DNA of 64,000 nucleotides from Dyella japonica DSM 16301 (GCF_001010355.1 NZ_JPLA01000041.1:61494-125493), one strand, 5' to 3'; shown: positions 31,154 through 39,342, numbered from the stretch's first letter. Translations and numbers: made by a program. The notes: generated from the sequence alone by a model not told the origin.

Positions 31154-33619
31154 TCAGAAATTCGCACGGACTGTCACCCCCACCATCCTCGGATCGCTGG
31201 GCTGGCCCAGGATCAGGCCGGAGTTGCCGGTCTGGATGGTGAGCGCGGTGATGTAGTTGCTGTCGAACACATTGCGCGCGAACACGTCCGCTTCCCAGTG
31301 ATCGTTGAAGCGGTAACCCACGCTGGCATTGGTGACGTTGTAGCCGGCAATCCTCGTGTAGATGGAATTGCTGGTATCGCTGTTGTAGCCGCTGCGCGCA
31401 CTCGAATCGACATGGAACAGGAAGGCGCCGGTACGGAACGGCAAGACATAGTCGAAGCCCAGGGACCCCGCCCATTTGGAAAGGCCCGCCAGCGGCAAGC
31501 CTGTGAGCACGTAAGCGCCCGGCACATTCGGGTTGCCTCGCGGATTGGACGTCTTGTTGGCCAGCGAGGCCGGTGCCTTGAACGGCTGGCAACCGCCCGC
31601 CGCATTGGGGTTCTGCCATTCCAGCGGGCAGGGGCCCAGTGGGTAATCGGAGTACTTGCCATCGGCATAGGCCAGCGATGCGTGCACCACGAAGCCCTGG
31701 AACACTTGCGCGGCGAAGTCCGCCTCGAAGCCTTTGACGGTGACTTCGGGGATATTGGCCGGGTACGTGCGCAACGCCGCCGTCTCGACGCTGGAGGTGA
31801 TGTTCGCCTGGTAGTTGTTGACGGTCGTGTGGTAGGCGGCGAGGTTAAGCGTTGCGCGGCCATCCCACCACGCCGACTTCAGGCCCGCTTCCCAGGTCTT
31901 GTTGGTTTCGTCCTTGATCACGGCGGTGGCCAGCGCCGGATTGTTCAAGGCATCCAGCGGCAGGCCGGACATGTTGAGTCCGCCGGATTTGTACCCGCGC
32001 GCATAACTGAGATAGCTCATCAGGTTGTCGGTGAACTGATAGGCCAGGTTGGTGCGTCCCGATACATTGCCGCCGCTGTCGGAGGCCGAGTAACTCTGCG
32101 GCCGGAACAGCGAGAGCTTCGCGTTGTCCTGGATGGTGCCTGGCGTGGTCGGCAAGCCGCCGGACACGGTGGTCGAATAGTCGCCGTTCTTGTCTTCGTA
32201 GGTATAGCGCAGGCCCAGCGTCGCGGTCAGTTTGTCGGTGATGCGGTAGTTGGCCTCGCCAAAGGCGGCGTAGCTCTTCATCTCGAAATGCGAGTTGCCG
32301 TATTGGCCATAGCCATCGGCGAGATTGTCCGGCATGCGTGGAAAATTGGTGGTGCTCACCAGCCAATACGTGGCGGCCGGACCATACACACTGATCGGCT
32401 TGCCATTGATCTCCTGCGTGTAGAAATACAGGCCACCGACGTAGCTGAAAGGTCCCTCGCCGTTGGAGGCCACGCGGAATTCCTGGCTGTACTGATCTTG
32501 CCGCGACGGTATGCGCTGCACGGTCTGGATCGGCAGGCCGGTGTAGTCGCGATCGTTGGCGACATCCCACTTCCAATAGCGCCACGCGGTGATCGAGGTC
32601 AGCGTGACCGCGCCCAGGTTCCAATCCGCATTGAGCGACACGCCACCGTCCTGCGTATTGATATGCAATGGCGCGTCGATATCGGTGAGCCGGTCGTAGA
32701 CGTCGCGGCTCGGCGGCGCATAGGCTGGAAAACCGTGCGCGGGCAGGTTGGCGGACAGTCCTTCGAATTGACGCGCGGCGCTTTTGAGGCTGGTGCCGAC
32801 GCGCAGGTAGTTCTGCGTGCAGCAGTCCGAATCGAGGTTGGACACATCGGCGATCAGGCGCACGTTGAGATCGTCATTGGGCTTGAACAGCAACTGGCCG
32901 CGCAAGGCGTAGTTGTCCAGTCCGTTCACATCCTTGCCCGTGGTGACGTTGTGCAGGACGCCATCGCGCTCGGTGAATTGCGCGGCGAAACGGCCGGCGA
33001 CCGTGTCGCTGAGCGGGCCGGAGACATTCGCCTTGGCCTGCACGAAGCCGTTCTCGCCGAGGGAAAGCTCGCCGCTGCCCTCAGGCACGAAGGTGGGTTC
33101 GCGGCTGGTGATATTGATCGCGCCGGCCGTGGTGTTCTTGCCGTACAGCGTGCCCTGCGGACCGCGCAGCACTTCGATGCGTTCGATATCGGTGAAGTCG
33201 AAGGCAGCGGTGGCCGGTCGACCGTGATAGACGCCATCCACATAGAAACCCACGCCCGGCTCGATGCCATCGTTGGCCGCACTGACCGACAAGGTGTTCG
33301 AGCCCAGGCCGCGTATCGTGTAAGCCGTGTTGCGCGGGTTCGCGGAGTTGTAATACAGCGAGGGGACCAGCAGGCTTAGCTGCTGCGTGTTGACCGTGTA
33401 CGAACGGTCCAGCCATTCGCCGCTCACCACCGACACGGCGACCGGAACTTTTTGCAGTTCCTCTTCGCGCTGGCGGGCGGTGACGGTGATCTTGTCCAGT
33501 GTGGTGGCGTCGTTCTTGTCGGCGGGTGGCGTTGGTGCCGGCGCATCCTCGGCCTGGGCGAACGCGGCTATCGTGGTCGAACACGCCAGGATGGCGGCGA
33601 ACAGAGGTGCACGACGCAT
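31154..33619 (-). CDS. TonB-dependent outer-membrane receptor, ModE-associated
   Basis: This 821-aa receptor has a signal peptide (ILACSTTIAAFAQA), a TonB-box-like KITVTARQR, a plug with TIRGLGSN and the LRGPQGTLYGKNTTAGAI signature, and a 22-strand barrel ending RANF. It is divergent from modE, with a ModE-like box 70-93 bp upstream of its start. It may thus import a molybdenum- or tungsten-bearing compound when molybdate is scarce; many receptors of this CirA/FecA-like group import siderophores or plant compounds, so the ligand stays open. No ABC partner is in view. Confidence 0.92.
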   Translation of the reverse strand: MRRAPLFAAILACSTTIAAFAQAEDAPAPTPPADKNDATTLDKITVTARQREEELQKVPVAVSVVSGEWLDRSYTVNTQQLSLLVPSLYYNSANPRNTAYTIRGLGSNTLSVSAANDGIEPGVGFYVDGVYHGRPATAAFDFTDIERIEVLRGPQGTLYGKNTTAGAINITSREPTFVPEGSGELSLGENGFVQAKANVSGPLSDTVAGRFAAQFTERDGVLHNVTTGKDVNGLDNYALRGQLLFKPNDDLNVRLIADVSNLDSDCCTQNYLRVGTSLKSAARQFEGLSANLPAHGFPAYAPPSRDVYDRLTDIDAPLHINTQDGGVSLNADWNLGAVTLTSITAWRYWKWDVANDRDYTGLPIQTVQRIPSRQDQYSQEFRVASNGEGPFSYVGGLYFYTQEINGKPISVYGPAATYWLVSTTNFPRMPDNLADGYGQYGNSHFEMKSYAAFGEANYRITDKLTATLGLRYTYEDKNGDYSTTVSGGLPTTPGTIQDNAKLSLFRPQSYSASDSGGNVSGRTNLAYQFTDNLMSYLSYARGYKSGGLNMSGLPLDALNNPALATAVIKDETNKTWEAGLKSAWWDGRATLNLAAYHTTVNNYQANITSSVETAALRTYPANIPEVTVKGFEADFAAQVFQGFVVHASLAYADGKYSDYPLGPCPLEWQNPNAAGGCQPFKAPASLANKTSNPRGNPNVPGAYVLTGLPLAGLSKWAGSLGFDYVLPFRTGAFLFHVDSSARSGYNSDTSNSIYTRIAGYNVTNASVGYRFNDHWEADVFARNVFDSNYITALTIQTGNSGLILGQPSDPRMVGVTVRANF

Positions 33620-33688
33620 GGGTGTTGAATCCTTGTGGTCGACACAGCAGTTGGCTAGCGCACGTGAGAGCGGGGGTGCCTGTTCTTG

Positions 33689-33712
33689 CGGTATATACGC
33701 AACTATATAGCG
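33689..33712. promoter_or_regulatory. ModE-like operator
   Basis: CGGTATATA (33689-33697) and TATATAGCG (33704-33712) flank a 6-bp centre. The core is TATAT-N7-TATAT with outer CG on both sides, which fits the known ModE recognition pattern. It lies between the TonB receptor and modE in an otherwise GC-rich gap, near the presumed receptor promoter. Confidence 0.72.
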
Positions 33713-33752
33713 AAGATCTGACCCGCATCATCTTCTTGCGACATTTTTTTGC

Positions 33753-33781
33753 GGCAGGTATTTGCTTGCCTAGGCAGGTAT
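33753..33781. promoter_or_regulatory. direct repeats GGCAGGTAT, 20-bp period
   Basis: GGCAGGTAT occurs at 33753-33761 and 33773-33781, exactly 20 bp apart (two helical turns), with CTTGCCTAGGCAGG between and across them. It sits between the ModE-like box and modE. It may bind a second regulator. Confidence 0.4.
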
Positions 33782-33906
33782 CTGGGGCGGCGACGTCAAC
33801 GCGCATGGGCTGCCGCATGCATCCGCCAGATGTACGCTAGGGCGGTCGTGTCCCGGCGCCCTCGGCGCAGGGGCGCACGTGCCGGGCACGAATAGGAGCA
33901 AGCCCC

Positions 33907-34704
33907 ATGCTAGCCATCAAGGGAACGCTCGGCCTGGAGGCCGATGGGCGCAACTTCGGCGGGCGCGAACGCATCGCGTTGCTGATGAAAATCGACGAAT
34001 CGGGTTCCATCGCCGGTGCCGCGCGCGAAGTGGGCATGAGCTATAAAGGCGCGTGGGAGGCCGTCGACGCGATGAACAACCTGGCGGGCGAACCGCTGGT
34101 GCTGCGGGCCGTCGGTGGACGAAGCGGTGGGGGGGCCGTGTTGACTCCGCGCGCGCGTCGACTGATCGACGTCTTCCAGCACATGGAAGCCATCCATCAA
34201 CAATTCCTCAAGCATTTGGCCAATATTGCGGACAACCCGCTTTCCGATATCGACCTGGTGAGGCGCTTCATGATGAAGACGAGTGCAAGAAATCAATTGG
34301 CCGGTACCGTGTCTGCGGTGGACTCCGGCGTGGTCAACGATGTGATCCAGCTCGACATCCAGGGCGGCCAGCAACTGGTGGCCACCGTGACGCACGAAAG
34401 CGCGCAGAACCTCGGCCTCACCGCCGGCAAGGACGCCTTCGTGTTGATCAAGGCCTCGTCGGTGATCATCGGCCTGCCTGATAAATCGACGCGTTTGTCC
34501 GCACGCAATCAGCTGCAGGGAAAAGTCTCGTCGATCAAACGTGGCGCGGTGAATGCCGAAATCGGCATCGAACTGGATGGCGGCAACGCCCTGGTTTCCA
34601 TCATCACCATCGCGAGTCTCGATTCGCTGGCCCTGCGTGAAGGCACGCCCGTCGTCGCGATCATCAAGGCATCGAGTCTGATTGTCGGCACCTTCGATGC
34701 CTAG
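33907..34704 (+). CDS. modE: ModE family molybdate-responsive regulator
   Basis: This is a 265-aa full-length ModE. The N-terminal winged helix contains 'RIALLMKIDESGSIAGAAREVGMSYKGAWEAVDAMNN'. The C-terminal half has two Mop/TOBE repeats, each starting SARNQL (TSARNQLAGTV, LSARNQLQGKV) and each ending IKASS-type (LIKASSVIIG, IIKASSLIVG). It binds molybdate or tungstate and then represses uptake genes. AGGAG precedes the ATG. No modABC is nearby; its neighbour is a TonB receptor. Confidence 0.95.
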   Translation: MLAIKGTLGLEADGRNFGGRERIALLMKIDESGSIAGAAREVGMSYKGAWEAVDAMNNLAGEPLVLRAVGGRSGGGAVLTPRARRLIDVFQHMEAIHQQFLKHLANIADNPLSDIDLVRRFMMKTSARNQLAGTVSAVDSGVVNDVIQLDIQGGQQLVATVTHESAQNLGLTAGKDAFVLIKASSVIIGLPDKSTRLSARNQLQGKVSSIKRGAVNAEIGIELDGGNALVSIITIASLDSLALREGTPVVAIIKASSLIVGTFDA

Positions 34705-34752
34705 AGCGTCGAGCGCAACTCCATAAGCTTGCGTGCCGATGCTTGGTGCGCA

Positions 34753-34787
34753 GCCGGTTCGACCCAGGGGAGACTGGTCGAACCGGC
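34753..34787. terminator. 12-bp stem-loop between convergent modE and ohr
   Basis: GCCGGTTCGACC (34753-34764) pairs perfectly with GGTCGAACCGGC (34776-34787) over an 11-nt loop, in the 94-bp gap between two convergent genes. It probably ends transcription from both sides, though T-runs are lacking. Confidence 0.6.
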
Positions 34788-34798
34788 AACGCGGCACG

Positions 34799-35245
34799 TC
34801 AGGCGGTGACGACGTTCACGGCGACTTCGATATTGCCGTTGACTGCCTTGGAGTAGGGGCAGATCTGATGGGCGGAGTGCGCGATGGCTTCGGCGACGTC
34901 CTGCGGCAGACCCGGCAGGCGCACGCTGAACTTGGCGCCCAGGAACCAGCCCGGGCCGGTCTGGCCGACGTCCACCTGGATGTCCACCGCCGTATCCGCC
35001 GGAAGCGCGATCTTCTTGAGCGACGCGGCGATGCCTAGCGCGGTGATGTAGCAAGCCGACCAGGCGCCGGCAAACAACTGCTCGGCCGTGGGGTGGGGTT
35101 CGGCGGCGATGAACTCGTAGCTCTCGCCACCCGGGGCCGACAGCTTGAGATCGACCACGCCGTGGTCACCGCGCTGGGCATTGGGATTGTGGTTGACGAC
35201 GGTGTGGGTCTTGCCCGTGAAGATGACTTTCTCGATCTTGGTCAT
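34799..35245 (-). CDS. ohr: organic hydroperoxide resistance protein (OsmC/Ohr family)
   Basis: This 148-aa OsmC-fold peroxidase has the two redox Cys in 'WSACYITAL' and 'QICPYSKAV'. It reduces organic hydroperoxides with lipoyl thiols in the cytoplasm. It is divergent from a MarR/OhrR gene across a 371-bp gap carrying five copies of a palindromic box. That layout supports induction by organic hydroperoxide. Confidence 0.93.
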   Translation of the reverse strand: MTKIEKVIFTGKTHTVVNHNPNAQRGDHGVVDLKLSAPGGESYEFIAAEPHPTAEQLFAGAWSACYITALGIAASLKKIALPADTAVDIQVDVGQTGPGWFLGAKFSVRLPGLPQDVAEAIAHSAHQICPYSKAVNGNIEVAVNVVTA

Positions 35246-35616
35246 GGCATATTTCTCTTTGTGAATTTGCTGTTTAATAATATCGTTTGCGATTACATCG
35301 CATGCGACATATATGGGGGATTGGCAACGCGTGAGACAGGGTGGGGCCGGGAAGGGGGCGCTTGGGAATCTGCCATCGCATGCGATTGAATCGTGTGCGA
35401 TGGATAAATCTTGTCACCCGGCCAGGCCGGCGTCAAACGCATTTTTGTATCGCAATGTATCTGCCCGCTCTTCGCGCAGGGTTGCGCAGCCGTCGCTGGG
35501 TAGATACCGCGCGATGAGACGCGCCAGCCTCCCGCACGAACAGCGGTAGTGATTAGATCGTATGCGATGTATATTGCCCGGCGTCGGGCACGGGCCCGCT
35601 ACTTCGAGAGCCAGGC
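35246..35616. promoter_or_regulatory. ohr-ohrR intergenic region with five operator copies
   Basis: The 12-bp box ATCGYRTGCGAT occurs as ATCGTTTGCGAT (35282-35293), ATCGCATGCGAC (35297-35308), ATCGCATGCGAT (35375-35386), ATCGTGTGCGAT (35390-35401) and ATCGTATGCGAT (35557-35568). The first four form two tandem pairs with a 15-bp offset. The single copy lies 48 bp before ohrR. No gene is present in the gap. Confidence 0.72.
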
Positions 35617-36075
35617 ATGAAAGCGAAGGCGGGCAGCAAATCCTCAAACCTGAAACTGGCCGATTTCCTGTGCTTCGCGGTCTATTCCACGAATCTGGCG
35701 TTCGGCAAGGTCTATCGGCCGGTACTGGAGGAACTGGGACTCACCTACACGCAGTACGTGACGATAGTCGCGCTGTGGGAAGAGGACGACCAAACGGTGA
35801 GCGGCCTCGGCGAAAAGCTCTTTCTCGAATCCAACACCTTGACGCCCATCCTCAAGAAGCTCGAGGTCATGGGCTATGTCGAACGTGCACGCGATGCATC
35901 CGATGAACGGCAGGTGCGCATCAAGCTCACCAGGAGCGGGCGACAGCTGCGCGAACGCGCGCTGAGCGTGAACCTCGACGATGCCTGCGGGCTCACCGCC
36001 AGGGATTTCTCGCGTCTGCAGAAAGAGATTGTCACTCTTCGCGACAACCTGCTGCGATCGACCCGCGACGAATGA
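35617..36075 (+). CDS. ohrR: OhrR-type MarR family hydroperoxide sensor
   Basis: This 152-aa MarR protein has the OhrR reactive cysteine in LADFLCFAVYSTN, with the two Tyr that stabilise its thiolate (VYSTN and 'LGLTYTQYVT'), and a winged helix 'LGEKLFLESNTLTPILKKLEVMGYV'. Oxidation of the Cys by organic hydroperoxides releases DNA. It should repress the divergent ohr and itself through the ATCGYRTGCGAT boxes. A second Cys near the C-terminus (DDACGL) could form the two-Cys type disulfide. Confidence 0.92.
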   Translation: MKAKAGSKSSNLKLADFLCFAVYSTNLAFGKVYRPVLEELGLTYTQYVTIVALWEEDDQTVSGLGEKLFLESNTLTPILKKLEVMGYVERARDASDERQVRIKLTRSGRQLRERALSVNLDDACGLTARDFSRLQKEIVTLRDNLLRSTRDE

Positions 36076-36081
36076 GATCTA

Positions 36082-36654
36082 TCACCGCAAGCGGACACGG
36101 GCAGTGACATCCGTGCCCGTCTGCTGCGCACATGACTTCGCCTCATCGGTTTGTTCGCCGCCCACATCGGCATGGAGCACCTGACGGTCGGGCAATAGCA
36201 CAGCGGTCTTGGCGTCCGTGCCACCGGACGGATTTCGCGTGTGATAGCTGTAACAAACCGTGCCATCCTCCATCAGCATCGCCCGATCCACCCCATAGCC
36301 ATCCGTGTTGAGCTGGGCATCGTGAAGCATGATGCTGCCGAGCACGGCGCGGCGTATGGCGTCGTGACGCTTCGCGTCCGCGTCGCCCCGCTCGCGCATC
36401 TCTGCGGAGGGTGCCATGGCGGCATCGGCAGCTTTCTTGTGCTGGTGGGCGAACCAGACCGCGGCAATCACCCCCACGATGAGTAGCGCTCCGACGAGCA
36501 CCGGAAGCACGGGAAAAGAGCCCAGTGATTTCTTCTCGGTGACTGCTGCCGCGGGCGGGGATGCAGTTTTCGACATGGCCGCCCCGCAGGAAGGACAGAC
36601 GCGCTCACCTTCGCCAACCTCCGCTCCACATTGGGGACAGGTGATCAGGGCCAT
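36082..36654 (-). CDS. zinc-ribbon single-pass membrane protein
   Basis: This 190-aa protein begins with a zinc ribbon, CPQCG (residues 5-9) and CPSCG (residues 20-24). A Ser/Thr/Pro linker, one transmembrane helix (~48-68, PVLPVLVGALLIVGVIAAVWFA) and a polar C-terminal domain with two Cys follow. The start at 36654 is chosen because it leads straight into the ribbon; its ribosome site is weak. The C-terminal domain is probably periplasmic. The family function is unknown. Confidence 0.75.
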   Translation of the reverse strand: MALITCPQCGAEVGEGERVCPSCGAAMSKTASPPAAAVTEKKSLGSFPVLPVLVGALLIVGVIAAVWFAHQHKKAADAAMAPSAEMRERGDADAKRHDAIRRAVLGSIMLHDAQLNTDGYGVDRAMLMEDGTVCYSYHTRNPSGGTDAKTAVLLPDRQVLHADVGGEQTDEAKSCAQQTGTDVTARVRLR

Positions 36655-36791
36655 GGGGGCGCATCCGCGTCTAGGTACGCGTTTATCGCTCCAGCGGTGT
36701 CGATTTCGTGTGGACAAAGGCTCGCGAAACTTCGCGATGCGCCTTTTGCATGGGCGGGACTTCGCTACCTGGTCGTTATCGGTGACGAACG

Positions 36792-36998
36792 TTGGCCAAG
36801 GCCAAGGAATCGCTGGTGGCGCTGGTGCAGAGCGACCATGCGTTGACGGTGCGAGCCTCTGTGTGTGCCAAGAATCTCGCCGACCTGCCGTTCATCGCCA
36901 TGGCAAGCAAGGCGAAAGTGGTGCGCTCGGTGATCGACCAGTACCTGGAATTGGCCGGCGTCTTTTGCACCGGTTTCTTGCCCATCTGGATGAGTTGA
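36792..36998 (+). pseudogene. possible LysR effector-domain fragment
   Basis: A 68-codon frame contains 'DLADLPFIAMASKAKVVRSVI', which resembles the middle of a LysR effector-binding domain. It has an in-frame stop at 36783-36785 just upstream, no start region and no DNA-binding half, and it ends abruptly (FLPIWMS). It looks like a decayed remnant left beside the HicAB module. The similarity is judged by eye only. Confidence 0.32.
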
Positions 36999-37147
36999 GA
37001 ACGAGTGTGACGTCCACCCTTGCGCTCGGCCGCCCAAATACCACAGGCGTCAAAGCATTTGCCTGCTGTCCTCTCCGCCATCCAAGTTGAAGAATTGCCA
37101 CAGACCAGGAAGTCGTTGAGCAACTTCAGATCAAACCGATCGATGCC

Positions 37148-37187
37148 ATAACAACAAAAATGTTGTTAACAACATATGTGTTGCTAT
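37148..37187. promoter_or_regulatory. 40-bp near-perfect palindrome upstream of hicA
   Basis: The centre is the perfect 16-mer ATGTTGTTAACAACAT (37160-37175). Outer arms extend the symmetry to 37148-37187 with 17 of 20 positions matching. It lies 31 bp before hicA and is the expected autoregulatory operator for the HTH-bearing HicB antitoxin. Confidence 0.7.
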
Positions 37188-37218
37188 AACATCGCTTCGC
37201 AGGAGCCGGGCCGGAGGT

Positions 37219-37395
37219 ATGAAGTACAGCGAATTTCGGCGATGGCTTCAGCGGCAGGGTGTCCAGATAGAGCCAGGGAAGGGCAGCCACCATCAGCTTC
37301 GGTTCAAGGGAAAGCGTTCGACATTCCCCGACCATGGCGCCAAAGAGATACCTGAGCCGCTGCGCAAGAAGATCCTGAAGGACCTCGGCCTGTAA
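37219..37395 (+). CDS. hicA: HicA-type mRNA interferase toxin
   Basis: This 58-aa double-stranded-RNA-binding-fold protein starts MKYSEFRRWLQRQGV. It has the catalytic His in 'GKGSHHQLRFKGKRSTFPDHG' and ends 'EIPEPLRKKILKDLGL', all typical of HicA. It cleaves mRNA when unrestrained. GGAGG at 37213-37217 is only one base from the ATG and so is too close; AGGAG at 37201-37205 is somewhat far, so translation may be deliberately weak. The hicB start is 100 bp downstream, a wider gap than usual. Confidence 0.88.
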   Translation: MKYSEFRRWLQRQGVQIEPGKGSHHQLRFKGKRSTFPDHGAKEIPEPLRKKILKDLGL

Positions 37396-37495
37396 GGGCC
37401 AAGGGATTCAGATTCCGTAGGCGGTGATTTGTGCTGACCGTTGACCACTTCTCAACAGCCCGTTTTCAGACCTTTAGAAGCTATCGAGGCCGCTC

Positions 37496-37915
37496 ATGAA
37501 CTACCCCGTAGCAATGGCTCGCACCGATGGGGTCGTCATGCTCACCTGCCGCGACATCCCTGAGTTCGCCACCGTAGGCGATGACGAGCCAGAGGCTCTG
37601 CTTAACGCCATCGATGGACTGGAAACCGCTTTGATGGGCTATATGCAGGACCGCGAACCCATTCCCGCAGCCAGCGCCGCAAAGCGAGGCGAACGCATCG
37701 TGCGCCTGCCTGCATTGACCGTGGCGAAGCTTGGCCTTTACGAGGCGATGCTGGATAACAACATGCGCAAGGCTGACCTCGCGCGCTTGTTGGGCGTCCA
37801 TATGCCACAGGTGGACCGCATCCTGGATCTTCGCCACGCAACGAAGATCGACCAAGTGGAGCATGCGCTGGGCTTGCTCGGACGTAGGATTGAGTTGACC
37901 GTCCAGGCCGCATGA
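37496..37915 (+). CDS. hicB: HicB-type antitoxin with helix-turn-helix
   Basis: This is a 139-aa protein. The N-terminal partial RNase H-like HicB fold reads YPVAMARTDGVVMLTCRDIPEFATVGDDEPEAL. A C-terminal XRE-like helix-turn-helix (KADLARLLGVHMPQVDRILDL) follows. It neutralises HicA and probably represses the pair by binding the 40-bp palindrome upstream of hicA. The 100-bp gap between hicA and hicB could hold a separate antitoxin promoter, but I see no clear -10/-35 pair. Confidence 0.9.
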   Translation: MNYPVAMARTDGVVMLTCRDIPEFATVGDDEPEALLNAIDGLETALMGYMQDREPIPAASAAKRGERIVRLPALTVAKLGLYEAMLDNNMRKADLARLLGVHMPQVDRILDLRHATKIDQVEHALGLLGRRIELTVQAA

Positions 37916-37977
37916 TCCATTTTGTTTCGGGTTACCCAGCAACGCACTGCACGTTCAGCATCAAAAGACGCTCAGCG

Positions 37978-38331
37978 CTACGAGAGGCGGGCCACCACGG
38001 TAATCACAATGAGGGCCGAAAAGATCAGCGCAGGAGCAAGATGTCCAAACGGCTCGCGGTTTCGTAGCAAGGTGAACAGCGCGCCGATCATGATCGCGCC
38101 GGCAAGCGCCAGGCCCCATACCCTCGTTTGTTGGCCAAGAAGAAGTGCTGCGCTGAGCAGCTCGAGTGCGCCACAGAGCAACTGAAACCATGTCGGGTAG
38201 CCCCAGCGTGCAAAGTCTCGCTTCACCGCGGCGGGTCTCGCCAGGTTGACTACCCCGGCGATCGCGAACAGAGCCGCGACCATCATCGCGAGGATCGATT
38301 CGAAAGACGCACTGGTCCAGGTCATCGTCAT
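37978..38331 (-). CDS. DoxX-like membrane protein
   Basis: This 117-aa protein has four predicted helices and the DoxX-type pattern 'FAIAGVVNLARPAAVKRDFARWGYPTWFQ' followed by 'ALELLSAALLLG'. Its ATG overlaps the epimerase stop as ATGA, so the two are translationally coupled. A second in-frame ATG lies at 38325. DoxX proteins are small inner-membrane proteins linked to redox or thiosulfate metabolism; the role here is unknown. Confidence 0.78.
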   Translation of the reverse strand: MTMTWTSASFESILAMMVAALFAIAGVVNLARPAAVKRDFARWGYPTWFQLLCGALELLSAALLLGQQTRVWGLALAGAIMIGALFTLLRNREPFGHLAPALIFSALIVITVVARLS

Positions 38332-39251
38332 GCTCCGTCGATCTGCTGAACGTGCGTCTGTGCAGAGAGGTCCGCCAAGAGGCCTGGGCCGTGCGGTTCC
38401 CACCCAAGCGCTCGTCGGGCAAGCTCGCCGCTTACGCTCTGGTCGAGCGCCAGCGCGTCAGCAAATGGTCCCAGCGATTTGCGGGCATCGTCGAGTGGCC
38501 ATGGTTCGACGCGATCAGCGCTCAGCGAGGTCCGAATGGCTGCACCGATGTCCGCCATGGCAACGGCATCTTCGGCGACCACATTGAAGATCCGCCCCGT
38601 AACTCGATCGTCCCCACGGGCTGCCCGCTCCAAGGCGCTCAGATAAGCCGCGGCAAGATCATCGACGTAGACGGCGGGCCAGTGGTTTAGACCGTCACCG
38701 ACGACTCGCACACAGCCGGCCTGACGGGCCATGCCTGCAAGCATGCCGAAGATGCCGCCGCCGTGGCCGTGCACCATCGCCGGCCGGAGGACGGCTGACG
38801 CGATCGAGCGACTTGCGGCCAATGCCTGTACGTGTCGCTCCACTGCGGGCCGCCAGGCGACGAGTGGTGTCGGATTGAGGGCTGATGTTTCCGTCACCGT
38901 CTCTGCGCCCGTATTGCCGTAGACCCAGATGCCCGACGTATAGACAAACGCCGTGCCCGGACGCAGATGCGACAGCATCGCCACCACCGCCGCCTCATCT
39001 GCGGCGGCGGCGGAAGCATCGTTGGTCGAGGCGGCGTGCACCACGCCATCGGCGGCACCGGCAGTCGCCGCGAAAGACAGTGGCTCGCGCAGGTCGCCGG
39101 AATGGAGTTGCACGCCGAGCCGTGCCAGCGCGGTAGCCGCCGCCGACGTCTCCTGGCGCACCAGCGCCGTTACCTGATGGCCGAGGCTGATGGCCTTGCG
39201 CGCGACCGCCTGTCCTATGTAGCCCGTACCGCCTGTCATGAATAGTTTCAA
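38328..39251 (-). CDS. NAD(P)-dependent epimerase/dehydratase (extended SDR)
   Basis: This 307-aa extended-SDR protein starts with TTG at 39251 (MKLFMTGGTGYIG), supported by GGGAGA upstream and by the need for the first beta strand. The cofactor motif is TGGTGYIG. The usual active-site Tyr-x3-Lys is not obvious ('WRPAVERHVQ' occupies the helix), as in atypical NmrA-like/epimerase members. It is divergent from a TetR gene and coupled to a DoxX-like gene. Confidence 0.85.
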   Translation of the reverse strand: MKLFMTGGTGYIGQAVARKAISLGHQVTALVRQETSAAATALARLGVQLHSGDLREPLSFAATAGAADGVVHAASTNDASAAAADEAAVVAMLSHLRPGTAFVYTSGIWVYGNTGAETVTETSALNPTPLVAWRPAVERHVQALAASRSIASAVLRPAMVHGHGGGIFGMLAGMARQAGCVRVVGDGLNHWPAVYVDDLAAAYLSALERAARGDDRVTGRIFNVVAEDAVAMADIGAAIRTSLSADRVEPWPLDDARKSLGPFADALALDQSVSGELARRALGWEPHGPGLLADLSAQTHVQQIDGA

Positions 39252-39290
39252 AGCGTTCTCCCGGCGACTCTTTGCGGAGTCCGATGATCA

Positions 39291-39342
39291 CAAACGAGAC
39301 CAGTGGGTCTCGTTTGGTGAATCTAACGAGACTGATCAGTCT
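39291..39342. promoter_or_regulatory. two TetR-type operators in the epimerase-TetR gap
   Basis: Site 1 is CAAACGAGACC (39291-39301) with its exact complement at 39306-39316. Site 2 is the perfect palindrome AGACTGATCAGTCT (39329-39342), extending to ACGAGACT...AGTCTTGT with one mismatch. Both share CGAGAC half-sites, as expected for one repressor controlling divergent genes. Confidence 0.68.

Larger units (their letters stand above)
36655..37218. other. 564-bp region with gene remnant and HicAB promoter
   Basis: No intact gene is supported. It contains a possible LysR fragment (36792-36998) and, next to hicA, an AT-rich 40-bp palindrome (37148-37187). Base composition falls near 37090-37200, unlike the surrounding GC-rich DNA. 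Confidence 0.55.

Noticed and set aside
31298..33379. 693-codon open frame opposite the ModE-linked TonB receptor
   Set aside because: Same reason: an antisense artefact of biased codon use.
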